Assembly (NCBI GenBank): GCA_016713085.1
Contig: JADJPV010000002.1
Span: forward strand, 1,116,001-1,180,000
Source of the DNA: Chitinophagaceae bacterium
GTDB taxonomy: Bacteria > Bacteroidota > Bacteroidia > Chitinophagales > Chitinophagaceae
Length of the DNA: 64,000 nucleotides
Direction: 5' to 3'
A model generated the notes under the pieces. That model worked only from the letters and a program-made list of their open reading frames with translations. It did not search any database and was not told the DNA's origin. Both the position numbers and the translations under genes were made by a program. This document shows, piece by piece, positions 36,864 through 45,306 of this stretch. Each line of letters starts with the position of its first letter. Position 1 is the stretch's first letter.

Positions 36864-37442
36864 TTAGTGGTCAATTTTAGATCCCCTCAATAAATCAAAA
36901 TATTCTTTACCAATTTCTTCATCTACAAAATTTATAGATATTGTCCAATCATATCCATTTTGTTGACGATTATACCAATAATTGTGCATTTTAATATTGG
37001 TGCCTGGATACATTATCTCAACATAAAATTTTTCAAAAGAGGCTCCATCAATTACCTCACGTGAGGATAATGTATCAATAATTTCAATATTACCTTTCTG
37101 ATCTTGAAGCGATTTAATAATGAATTGTTTATTTAGTTCGTGATTTTTAACCCAGACACTATAAGGTTTATCAAATTTATTAATTGTACTACTGAAACCG
37201 TTAAGCCGGTCATGAAGAAATATAAAAAGAGTTTCATATTCCCCTATTTCATCTTTTGTTACTTTTAATTTATCAACAGTCACCTTTTGCAATGAATCAA
37301 TTTGCTGTTTATCAAGAATTTTGGATGATGGTGGTATTTTTAAAGTCCAGTTAACCTGACTAAATCGCAACTCATCAGGTCGCTGTTGTGCGTTACAAGC
37401 AGACAAAAAAAGAATTAAAAATAAGTGCGTCATGTTTTTCAT
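36864..37442 (-). CDS. Hypothetical lipoprotein
   Basis: 192 residues from ATG 37442 (MKNMTHLFLILFLSACNAQQ), with lipobox L-S-A-C. A longer start at 37514 would place 24 residues before the signal and is not preferred. The mature protein is a mixed alpha/beta domain; visible stretches are FSQVNWTLKIPPSSKILDKQ and WYNRQQNGYDWTISINFVDEE. I do not recognise the family. It is convergent with the PepSY gene and on its own. Confidence 0.6.
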   Translation of the reverse strand: MKNMTHLFLILFLSACNAQQRPDELRFSQVNWTLKIPPSSKILDKQQIDSLQKVTVDKLKVTKDEIGEYETLFIFLHDRLNGFSSTINKFDKPYSVWVKNHELNKQFIIKSLQDQKGNIEIIDTLSSREVIDGASFEKFYVEIMYPGTNIKMHNYWYNRQQNGYDWTISINFVDEEIGKEYFDLLRGSKIDH

Positions 37443-37598
37443 AAACTTAAATTTTACAAATGAAAAACACCTCAAGTTAAGTGCTTTTGTTATTATTGAC
37501 GAAACCCGACTCATTAGTTCTTTTTAAGCTTTCGTCTATGTCTTAGGAGCCGATACAAATTTATTGCTCATCTTTTCGAGTATGGCAATAACAGCATC

Positions 37599-38633
37599 CT
37601 ACTCCCCTTTCAACCCCTTCAATCTCGCTTTCGCCTTATTAAACACATTTCTTCCTTTATCAATTCCGCTACGTAAAGCTTTCTGTTCTTCTTCGGGTAA
37701 ATGAATAAAGTCGAGACATTCCTTGCTGCAGGTTCCTTCCATTTTTTCCTTGCACTCATCGCATTGTATAAACAGGAGGTGACAGGCATCATTCACACAG
37801 TTCACATGTGTATCAGCAGGTTTACCACACTGATGACAGTGGGAAATAATTTCTTCTGTCACTCTCTCTCCAAGCCTTTGATCAAACACAAAATTCTTTC
37901 CGTGAAACTTTACATCAAGCCCTTTCTCTTTTGCCTGGTTTACATAGTTGATGATACCGCCTTCTAAATGAAACACATTCTTAAATCCTTTGTGCAGCAT
38001 ATAAGCACTTGCCTTTTCGCAACGGATACCTCCTGTGCAATACATAATGATATTCTTGTCTTTATCTGCACTCATCATTTCTACTGCCATCGGTAATTGT
38101 TCACGAAAAGTATCGCTGGGTATTTCAATGGCCTGTTCAAAGTGGCCTACTTCATATTCATAATGATTACGCATGTCAATCACCACGGTGTTAGGATCAT
38201 TGGTTAATTGATTAAACTGTTCTGCATTCACATACCGGCCTTTATTGGCCATATCAAAAGCCGGATCATCAATTCCATCGGCTACAATTTTATTCCGCAC
38301 TTTTATATCCAGTACATAAAAACTTTTGCCGTCATCATCTACAGCAATATTCAAACGTAAGCCGTTTAGTGGTTTAATGGAATAGAGATAGGTCCTGAAT
38401 GTTTCAAAGTTTTCAGTCGGCACACTGATCTGTGCATTAATACCTTCATGCGCCAGGTAAATTCTTCCCATCACACCCAAGGCTGAAAAATCTTTATAAA
38501 GTGTATCACGAAAAACCGGAGGCTCGTCAATTTTAAAATAACAGTAAAAGGAAATAGTGGTACGTGGAGTGGGATCGTTGATAATACGTTCTTTCAACTC
38601 CCTGCGGGAGATGCGGTTGTGCAGTTGTGCCAT
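37599..38633 (-). CDS. trhO: tRNA uridine(34) hydroxylase (rhodanese family)
   Basis: 344 residues. The N-terminal acylphosphatase-like domain contains YCYFKIDEPPVFRDTLYKDF and GRIYLAHEGINAQ; the rhodanese domain follows with VVIDMRNHYEYEVGHF and the active cysteine in MYCTGGIRCEKASAYM. The C-terminal part has paired cysteines (CHQCGKPADTHVNC and CDECKEKMEGTC), probably binding zinc. TrhO (YceA) makes 5-hydroxyuridine at tRNA position 34 using oxygen. Frame intact; start ATG 38633 gives the family length. Confidence 0.93.
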   Translation of the reverse strand: MAQLHNRISRRELKERIINDPTPRTTISFYCYFKIDEPPVFRDTLYKDFSALGVMGRIYLAHEGINAQISVPTENFETFRTYLYSIKPLNGLRLNIAVDDDGKSFYVLDIKVRNKIVADGIDDPAFDMANKGRYVNAEQFNQLTNDPNTVVIDMRNHYEYEVGHFEQAIEIPSDTFREQLPMAVEMMSADKDKNIIMYCTGGIRCEKASAYMLHKGFKNVFHLEGGIINYVNQAKEKGLDVKFHGKNFVFDQRLGERVTEEIISHCHQCGKPADTHVNCVNDACHLLFIQCDECKEKMEGTCSKECLDFIHLPEEEQKALRSGIDKGRNVFNKAKARLKGLKGE

Positions 38634-38719
38634 CTTTAATGAATTTTAGTCCTTTATAAAAGCTTTGAACCCCAATTGCAGGTTGGGCAAAATTCTAAAG
38701 CGGTGCGAAGGTAGGGAAA

Positions 38720-38802
38720 GTCAGAAAGAGAATAGTCCGCAAGTCAGAAAGACGCAGTAAAAAAGTCATTGAGGTTGAAATATCAGAATCACTCTTTCTG
38801 AC
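38720..38802. repeat. Short repeats and inverted copies of GTCAGAAAGA
   Basis: GTCAGAAAGA occurs twice (38720-38729 and 38743-38752) and once inverted as TCTTTCTGAC (38793-38802), with further partial TTCTG copies up to about 38827. It fills the 213-bp gap between the DUF5686 and trhO genes. Similar simple intergenic repeats are frequent in Bacteroidota. No T-tract is aligned to make a terminator. Confidence 0.5.
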
Positions 38803-38846
38803 TTCCTGACTTCCCGTCTTTCTGTCTTTCCGTATTCCCGGCAAAA

Positions 38847-41306
38847 CTAATCATCTGTCCTGCTTATATTAAACGAAGTGCCAAGCCTCACTTCATAAAC
38901 AGGTCTTTTGCCCTGCTGATAACCGCTAACAAGATCAACCCGGAAAAAACGGAAAATATTTTCCAACCCAATATGCCATTCAGCATAGGTTTGTTTGGGC
39001 AGCCACATGGCGCTTGCACCGGCAACTAAATTCCAGTTCAGCTTTTTAATTCCCGGAATTTTATTGGTAAGAAATCCATTGAAATGATGTTCTGCAAATG
39101 CAGCGCCGTAAAAGGACTCTTTATTGCTGTATAAATAATAAGGAGTCAATTGAAAGATACTCAGATAATCAGTTGATATAAACAAACGGTTACCGGGAAA
39201 ATGTTTCATATCCTGTATCAGTACAGATTTTCTATTGAGAAAACCTCCAGCCTGTAAACGGTAATTGAACCGGCCTGCCAATTTCAGGTTAAGATTATCA
39301 CGAACAGTGAGTTGCCATTTGTCGTAATCAATATCACTTCCAAATAATCCGTTGATACCCTTTGTGTATTGCAAATTGAACGTCGGCCAGCTTGAACCGA
39401 TGTTGATGGTTCTGTCTGGAAACTCAATATATTTTGATTTTGGCTGAATGCTTACACCTAATGTTAATACACTTGCCTGGTGACGGATGAAATTACCTGC
39501 AGGGTTTTCAGCCGGATAATTTGCGGTATATGATTTCAGTTTTTTATTGCTCCAGCTGTACTCAGTTGTGTTCTGTAAAGGAATCCTGTCTTGGTATTGA
39601 AAATTTCCAAACACTGTAAACCCTGCTCCTACTCCTTTACTGAAACTGATGCGGCCATAATTGGCTTCATACAATTTCATGAAATTATTCTTATACAATA
39701 AGCTTGAAAATGTATTCTGCATTGGTTCAAGAGGGTTTTCATTGTTGTGCTGAAAAATCCTTTTACCACCGCTCACAGAAACGTTGGAGAAATATTTTTT
39801 GCCAAAGTTGTAGCGAACTGTTCCCCATCCGTAAAACTGTTCACTGCTGAAGCCATAGCGCAGATGCGGAATGATGGTTAAACTTTTCCTGTCAGTAAAT
39901 TCTTTTCTGATGGTAATTGGCACATCCAGCACCAATCCTTCAACAGTATTAAAACTTACACCCTGCAATAAAGAAGGAACAGTATAAGTAAGTTTCTTTT
40001 TTTGATTACTGATTGTTTTACCGCCAAACAGAATATTGCTGAACTTAATCTTATTATTGATCCGGTCGAGCGAATCAAGGTAATGCGGATCGTTCCGTAA
40101 TTGTTCGAGGCTGTCTTTTTTGATATAGTCTCTTTTCTCCTCTACCGTTAATGGTAACGGACGGATGCTGTCCCAGTAAGTGATTGGTTTTTTATTACTG
40201 CCTGTTTCATACTTAAGAATGGTGTTGCCAAAATCTTTTTTGGTAAAGGAAGGATCAGTATTGAAGTTGCGGTACACATTGGCAAAACTTCCATACGCAT
40301 CAAATCCAAAAAATTTCACCGCCGGAATAAGAACCTGGCTCTGCAATACCCATTGATTCACTCCCAGCATCTGGTACAATTGTTCAATGCGTACTGTATC
40401 AGCAAAACTCATCTGGCTTTGTTTGGTCAATGTCATCTCCAGACTGTGAATGCGCCATTCATCTTCCACGATGTTGATATAACCATTGAAACAGGGCTCG
40501 TATTTGCGCTTGGGAGTTACTTTAATTTTGTTGATGAGTTTTCCTTCTTCCACAAACGCACCTTCATATTTATAGCGGTAGAAGTTCAATGCATTTTCTG
40601 CAATAGGAGAAACAAATCCACGGGGATTGAGTGCATTGCTGATCTGTATATTATTTTCATAAAACGACAGGAACCCGGCACCGGCAAAACCAAATCCATC
40701 TCTCTGCCCGCTCACTCTTGTACTGATTACATCAATCTTTACTTTATTGGGTTTATCAACAGAAAGTTTAGAAACAGTTTCAGATAGATAGATCATCTTT
40801 CGTTTGCTGCTGTCTCCATCTTCAAAATCTACTTTCTGCCCAAAGAATTGTTTGGGGAAATCCCTTAAGTTCATCACACCCTTGCTGTAAACTTCACATT
40901 GAAAAGCATCATTCTCATTCAGGTATTCCTTTCTTTTTTTGATAGCTTTGCGGATGATGGCATAGGCAGGATCTTCTGCACCGGCTTTCACCACTACTTC
41001 TTTTAAACTCACTGTCTGTTCTTTCAAAGTAAAATTGAGTTCAAGGTCATCTGTACCAACAGTGATGGTTTTTTCCATCCGTTCATAACCAACATGGCGG
41101 CAGATGATCGTATAAGTGCCGGGATCTAATTGAAAAAAATAACTGCCCTGATTATTAGCTGATGTTCCTTCTTTTTTCCCTTTAATTGATATGGAAGAAA
41201 ATGGAAGCGCCTCTCCTTTTTCATTACTGATTTTACCGGTTATTTTTCCAGCAAAAACAGTTGGTGTAATGAATGCGAATAAAAGGAGAAGAGATGTTTT
41301 AATCAT
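38847..41306 (-). CDS. DUF5686 outer-membrane protein with carboxypeptidase-like regulatory domain
   Basis: 819 residues. Signal peptide (1-19, ending VFAG), then a carboxypeptidase-regulatory-like domain (KITGKISNEKGEALPFSSIS, about 20-110) ending in LKEVVVKAGAEDPAYAII. The remainder is the DUF5686 region, rich in amphipathic strands and ending with an aromatic strand, consistent with a beta-barrel. The domain architecture is common in Bacteroidota, where these proteins are thought to sit in the outer membrane; their function is not established. The frame is intact over 2.4 kb. Confidence 0.9.
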   Translation of the reverse strand: MIKTSLLLLFAFITPTVFAGKITGKISNEKGEALPFSSISIKGKKEGTSANNQGSYFFQLDPGTYTIICRHVGYERMEKTITVGTDDLELNFTLKEQTVSLKEVVVKAGAEDPAYAIIRKAIKKRKEYLNENDAFQCEVYSKGVMNLRDFPKQFFGQKVDFEDGDSSKRKMIYLSETVSKLSVDKPNKVKIDVISTRVSGQRDGFGFAGAGFLSFYENNIQISNALNPRGFVSPIAENALNFYRYKYEGAFVEEGKLINKIKVTPKRKYEPCFNGYINIVEDEWRIHSLEMTLTKQSQMSFADTVRIEQLYQMLGVNQWVLQSQVLIPAVKFFGFDAYGSFANVYRNFNTDPSFTKKDFGNTILKYETGSNKKPITYWDSIRPLPLTVEEKRDYIKKDSLEQLRNDPHYLDSLDRINNKIKFSNILFGGKTISNQKKKLTYTVPSLLQGVSFNTVEGLVLDVPITIRKEFTDRKSLTIIPHLRYGFSSEQFYGWGTVRYNFGKKYFSNVSVSGGKRIFQHNNENPLEPMQNTFSSLLYKNNFMKLYEANYGRISFSKGVGAGFTVFGNFQYQDRIPLQNTTEYSWSNKKLKSYTANYPAENPAGNFIRHQASVLTLGVSIQPKSKYIEFPDRTINIGSSWPTFNLQYTKGINGLFGSDIDYDKWQLTVRDNLNLKLAGRFNYRLQAGGFLNRKSVLIQDMKHFPGNRLFISTDYLSIFQLTPYYLYSNKESFYGAAFAEHHFNGFLTNKIPGIKKLNWNLVAGASAMWLPKQTYAEWHIGLENIFRFFRVDLVSGYQQGKRPVYEVRLGTSFNISRTDD

Positions 41307-41342
41307 TACGGCGAAAATACTCCTGCGATTGTTAGCAAAAAA

Positions 41343-41699
41343 CTAATTCTGTTCAGCCTTGCTTTTCCGCAGATAAGAACCCGCCAAAGCTGCAAAACCT
41401 GCAACCAATCCACCAATCAAACCTGTAACTGACATAATGAGTGCATGAGAATGCGATTTAAACAGCATTTCAGATATTTTCATGGACAGCAGGTGATTGT
41501 TATTCATGTCAATGGACAATGCAAGGATAACCCACATAATGAATACAGAACTGAAAGCTGCAGTAAATGCTGCAAGCGGTTTTAGCGGAAGCAATGCTGC
41601 AACAATAAAGGCAGCAATAGCAATACTCCACCAGGGAAAATATAATCCGGCAGCATAACTTAAAAGAGCAGTGAGTATAAAGGCAACGATAAATTTCAT
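41343..41699 (-). CDS. Small membrane protein
   Basis: 118 residues from ATG 41699 (MKFIVAFILTALLSYAAGLY). Four hydrophobic segments are visible at about 3-18, 24-38, 44-62 and 83-106. It has no motif I recognise. It lies 36 bp upstream of the DUF5686 gene and 17 bp downstream of the penicillin acylase gene, all on the minus strand, so the three may be one transcript. Confidence 0.65.
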   Translation of the reverse strand: MKFIVAFILTALLSYAAGLYFPWWSIAIAAFIVAALLPLKPLAAFTAAFSSVFIMWVILALSIDMNNNHLLSMKISEMLFKSHSHALIMSVTGLIGGLVAGFAALAGSYLRKSKAEQN

Positions 41700-41725
41700 G
41701 TTGTGCAATTAATTGGTTCAGATAT

Positions 41726-44167
41726 TTATCCTTTTTTAAATCGAAGAGTCCATTTCACTTTCTCATTCTTCTCCTCTCCCTTCTTCATCATCCATGCTTT
41801 GTAGTATTCACCTTTGGCCCAGGTATCAACAAAATTATCATAGAACTTACTGCCGGGGTTACCGCTTTGTCCGCCGGGATACACTACATAAGATTCAGTT
41901 TCTTTTGTAAGCTGAACAATCATGCGCCAGCTGGGGCCATGACTTTTGGTAACAGCATTTACAATATTTCCGTTTCCTCCAACTGGAATGCCTGTTCTTG
42001 CAAAAGGCATCACGGCTGTTTTAAGTAAATGATAAATCGTTGGGTCTTTATGTTTTGTCCATGAAAGTCTTCCCGCCCGTTCTTCAGTCTCCAGATCAAA
42101 CGATGCTTTTTTAATGGCTTTGGTTACTGCATCAAACAAGGTTTCTTTCAGTGGGGTATTAATGTTATCAATAAACAGCATCGCTGAATCTTTCTTCAGC
42201 AGTTCCATTAATGTTTCTTCTTCGGGCCAGTTGGCAGAAGGGGTTACCCTGGTAATATCATCTTTCCAAATTTCCACTTCAAGACTGTCCCACCATGTTT
42301 GAAAAACAGTTTGACCTGTTGAGTTAGGTCCTGCATATAAATCCCAGTTACGCAGCATCTCCACATACTTCTTTGCATTTGCATCCAGCTCATTTTCCCG
42401 TACATACGACAATAAAATCGTTCTTGCATCTTCAGCAAACGTATTAAAGTAATCGTACTGCAGTTTCTTCATATCATCTGGAATAATTCCAGTCATAGCG
42501 GCTAACCTGTTTGTGATAGTAATACCTCTCGGTGTAAGATAGCTGCCGGGAATAAAATAGGGATAGGTTGAATCGGCAGGTCGCTGATTGGCACTTTGCA
42601 AAAATCCCTGAACCGGGTTCTTGCTGTGCGGGTTTTCAGCCTGCGGAATAAATCCCTGCCACATAAAACTGCTGTCCTGTCCGGGCATTACAAACAAGCC
42701 CTGCCCATTCCAGCGTGCAGGAAATTTTCCCTGCTGCCAAATAGCAATATCACCGGCTTTGGAAGCAAATACAAAATTCTGTCCGGGGCATTTGAAGAAC
42801 TTGATGGCCTCAGCATACTCATCGTAATTTTTTGCACGGTTCAGCATATACAATGTTTTTCCTTCATTGCTTGGATCATGTGCTGTCCATCTTACTGCCA
42901 GTGATTTTTTATTACTGATTTCGTTGGAAAATGTTTCATCAAACATAACCGGGCCAAATACAGTGTAAGCAACGGTATCTAAATACTCAGCCCCGCCTTT
43001 TACCTTGATTGTTTCAACACGTTGATCAGCAGTTATCCATTGATTATTGAACCAGTATTCTTTTCGGGTTGCATCTTTGAATTTGATTTCATAATAATCT
43101 TTCACATCACGCTGGGCATTAGTAACTCCCCATGCAATGCTGTCGTTAAAACCGATGATGATATAGGGAGTTCCGGGAAGTGATACTCCGTACACATTAC
43201 TTGATGGTGTTTGCAATTGCATTTCGTACCAGATGGAAGGGAAAGAAAGTTCCAAATGCGGATCGTTACAAAGAATGGGAACTCCGCTTTGTGTTTTTGA
43301 ACCGGCGACCACCCAGTTATTACTGCCGTTATTGATATCCGGTTTAGAAACTTCCTGGTATTTCACCACATCTTTATTACCGAAGTAGATTGAATCGGCT
43401 GTTGTTGGTGCAACAGGAACAATGCCGGGGTTATCAAAGATTGTTCCTTTCGGTACAATCGGTTCCAGTGAATCATGCACCTGGGGATAAATCATTTTAA
43501 ATTCATCCATACTGAACAGTGATTTGGCATTGGTATTCACAATATCATTCTCTGTTCCTGATGACAACATCTTCGCCATCATCTTTAACAGCAATGCTGT
43601 TTTAAGGTTTGTCCATTTGTTGGGCTCATAATCGAGCAGCTTATATTCAATAGGAATAGAGTTTTCCGTTAATGTACTGATGTATGCATTTACTCCATTG
43701 CTGTAAGCATCAAAAGCCATTTTACTTTCAGGATCATTCTCCACTTCTTTCAATGCTTTTTCAGCTGCATATACCATTCCCAGCCTGCGTTGTTCCCTGT
43801 CGTAATTAATTGCTTTGTCACCAATCACTGCGCTTACATTTCCTGCTGCTGCTTCTGTTTGAAAATCCATTTGCCACAAACGGAATTTAGCGTGCAGAAA
43901 TCCCTGGATGAAATATAAGTCTTCATCATTTTCTGCAAACACATGCGGTATCAATCGCTCATCAAAGTAAACATTGGCATTTCCTTTCAATGCAGGGAAT
44001 TTTAAATCCTGGCTGAAATTTTCATTGGCCGGTTCAGCATTTTGCCAAAACCCGTGTTGCGGACTTAAGAATTTTCCTAACGGAGGTGCAGGTCCTATTT
44101 TGGTATTAAGAGCGTACACAAGACCGATAGTAATTGCAGTAGAAACCAGGATGGGAAGCAGTCGCAT
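41726..44167 (-). CDS. Penicillin acylase family protein (peptidase S45)
   Basis: 813 residues with an N-terminal membrane anchor or signal (4-20). The alpha-subunit region is followed by a linker and the self-cleavage site at Gly281-Ser282 in NNGSNNWVVAG, where the serine becomes the N-terminal nucleophile of the beta subunit. NDPHLELSFPSIWYEM and ITNRLAAMTG are further family marks. These Ntn-hydrolases cut amide bonds of acylated compounds such as N-acyl-homoserine lactones or aculeacin-type lipopeptides as well as penicillins. The natural substrate here is unknown. Frame intact. Confidence 0.92.
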   Translation of the reverse strand: MRLLPILVSTAITIGLVYALNTKIGPAPPLGKFLSPQHGFWQNAEPANENFSQDLKFPALKGNANVYFDERLIPHVFAENDEDLYFIQGFLHAKFRLWQMDFQTEAAAGNVSAVIGDKAINYDREQRRLGMVYAAEKALKEVENDPESKMAFDAYSNGVNAYISTLTENSIPIEYKLLDYEPNKWTNLKTALLLKMMAKMLSSGTENDIVNTNAKSLFSMDEFKMIYPQVHDSLEPIVPKGTIFDNPGIVPVAPTTADSIYFGNKDVVKYQEVSKPDINNGSNNWVVAGSKTQSGVPILCNDPHLELSFPSIWYEMQLQTPSSNVYGVSLPGTPYIIIGFNDSIAWGVTNAQRDVKDYYEIKFKDATRKEYWFNNQWITADQRVETIKVKGGAEYLDTVAYTVFGPVMFDETFSNEISNKKSLAVRWTAHDPSNEGKTLYMLNRAKNYDEYAEAIKFFKCPGQNFVFASKAGDIAIWQQGKFPARWNGQGLFVMPGQDSSFMWQGFIPQAENPHSKNPVQGFLQSANQRPADSTYPYFIPGSYLTPRGITITNRLAAMTGIIPDDMKKLQYDYFNTFAEDARTILLSYVRENELDANAKKYVEMLRNWDLYAGPNSTGQTVFQTWWDSLEVEIWKDDITRVTPSANWPEEETLMELLKKDSAMLFIDNINTPLKETLFDAVTKAIKKASFDLETEERAGRLSWTKHKDPTIYHLLKTAVMPFARTGIPVGGNGNIVNAVTKSHGPSWRMIVQLTKETESYVVYPGGQSGNPGSKFYDNFVDTWAKGEYYKAWMMKKGEEKNEKVKWTLRFKKG

Positions 44168-44391
44168 AATTATTGGTTATAAAATTGGAAATTAACTAAA
44201 AAGCACATGATTGCCAATTCATGCAGACAGATGTTACAAAGTTTCTGTTAACACCTGCTACCCTATAACCGCTTTGTTGTATTGTTCTGTTCAAAAAACA
44301 TGCTTCTATTTGCAATATCAATACCCATTAACCTTATCGTCTGTACTTATTAAAACTGAATTATCTGTAACCGGCCGTTCCTAACCTGCAG
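44168..44391. other. Divergent intergenic region upstream of the miaE leader
   Basis: About 220 bp between the penicillin acylase start (minus) and the candidate leader peptide (plus). It is AT-rich and contains no open frame with support. No exact TAnnTTTG box is present for the plus strand; TATTTG near 44316 with TTG sequences 20-40 bases upstream is the nearest candidate. It should hold the promoter for a plus-strand transcript that ends or is regulated at 44430-44457. Confidence 0.4.
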
Positions 44392-44427
44392 ATGAAAGCT
44401 TTTTTTGGTTTTTTGGATTTCTTTTGA
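44392..44427 (+). CDS. Candidate Phe-rich leader peptide of miaE
   Basis: ATG 44392 to TGA 44425-44427 encodes MKAFFGFLDFF. Five of 11 codons are Phe and one is Leu UUG, so six begin with U. Such codons are read by tRNAs carrying the A37 modification that MiaE hydroxylates. The stop is two bases from an intrinsic terminator, and miaE starts 32 bp after that terminator. Position and composition match attenuation leaders such as that of pheA. The run of seven T within it makes the frame sensitive to homopolymer errors, which are common in this sequence. Confidence 0.45.
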   Translation: MKAFFGFLDFF

Positions 44428-44429
44428 CG

Positions 44430-44457
44430 GGCTCACTTTTTCAGGTGAGCCTTTTTT
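44430..44457 (+). terminator. Intrinsic terminator/attenuator upstream of miaE
   Basis: Arms GGCTCAC (44430-44436) and GTGAGCC (44445-44451) pair around TTTTTCAG and are followed by TTTTTT (44452-44457). No T-run is present for the minus strand, so it acts on plus-strand transcripts. No full gene lies upstream on that strand, so it must stop either a leader transcript of miaE or a small RNA. A weak alternative pairing of ACCTG (44385-44389) with CAGGT (44442-44446) could oppose it. Confidence 0.8.
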
Positions 44458-44488
44458 ATTTTATACTCCGTAGCTGTACTTTTACAAA

Positions 44489-45100
44489 ATGCAGGAAGAA
44501 ACTATTGATGTAAAAAATATACTCGGCTTACAGTTACCTACAGATCCCAGGTGGGTGGATCTTACTTCTATTTCACTGGAAGCCATTTTAACAGATCATG
44601 CCTATTGTGAGCAGAAAGCAGCAACAACTTGTATTACACTCATTCAGCGTTACAGCGAATACGAAAAGCTCATCACAGAACTTGCTCCCATTGTTACAGA
44701 AGAATGGGGACATTTCCGTTCGGTACTGACTGAATTACATAAACGTGGATTAAAGCTCGGACGCCAGCGCAAAGATGTGTATGTAAATGAACTGCTTTCG
44801 TTTCAGAAAAAGGTGGTCATGTAGATGATCGTTTTTTTAGATGAACTTCTGACAATGGCGTTGATTGAAGCAAGAAGCTGTGAACGTTTTAAACGGTTGA
44901 GTGAAGGATTAAACGATAATTATCTGCGCAAATTCTACCGCAAGTTTATGGAAAGTGAAGCCGGCCATTATACCCTCTTTATTACCATGGCCGAACATTA
45001 CCTGCCCAAACCAAAAGTGCGGAAACGCTGGAAAGAATGGCTGGCTTTTGAACAGGATCTGATGAACAGAATGGAAATAAGGGGCGACAGGATTCATTAA
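44489..45100 (+). CDS. miaE: tRNA-(ms2io6A)-hydroxylase (two compensating frameshifts)
   Basis: About 204 residues once repaired. MiaE is a di-iron monooxygenase that hydroxylates the isopentenyl group of 2-methylthio-N6-isopentenyl-A37 in tRNAs reading UNN codons. Landmarks are LTDHAYCEQKAATT, the ligands in EEWGHFRSVL, and LTMALIEARSCERFKRLSE, then MESEAGHYTLF. The frame is interrupted by TAG at 44822-44824. Restoring one A at 44807-44811 and removing one T at 44832-44838 gives KKGGHVDDRFLDELL without a stop, as expected for the family. Preceded by a candidate leader and terminator. Confidence 0.92.
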
Positions 45101-45129
45101 AAAATCCTCAACTTTTTCAAGTTGAGGAT
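45099..45129 (-). terminator. Minus-strand intrinsic terminator
   Basis: Perfect 11-base arms (ATCCTCAACTT at 45104-45114 and AAGTTGAGGAT at 45119-45129) around a 4-base loop. Only the minus-strand reading has a T-tract (six T from 45104 to 45099). Both neighbouring genes are on the plus strand, so it would end an intergenic minus-strand RNA. It may also weakly stop miaE. Confidence 0.65.
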
Positions 45130-45250
45130 AGTATAGGGAAGTGTCCCCTCATAGGGTTTAGGGTGTTAGAAACGGCCATTTCTCCGATTTCTGTCTTCTT
45201 TATGGTATCGGAACCTTTTAACAGACCAAGACTTTTCAACAAGGTTTAAT
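45099..45250 (-). ncRNA. Candidate small structured RNA
   Basis: The 206-bp space between miaE and the asparaginase gene, read on the minus strand, gives successive stems: 45241-45246 with 45212-45217 (AACCTT/AAGGTT), 45207-45211 with 45184-45188 (CCGAT/ATCGG), 45179-45183 with 45168-45172 (AGAAA/TTTCT), and then the terminator at 45104-45129. No minus-strand gene feeds that terminator. The region has no coding potential. I do not recognise a known RNA family. The 5-prime end is a guess. Confidence 0.3.
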
Positions 45251-45306
45251 GGTGTATGAAAAAAAACAAAATCAACATACATTCACCACTCATTAATATA
45301 CAGGCA

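Noticed and set aside
44489..45100. miaE as two separate genes with an ATG directly after the TAG
   Set aside because: The two parts align with the N- and C-terminal halves of MiaE, and two nearby homopolymer corrections remove the stop.
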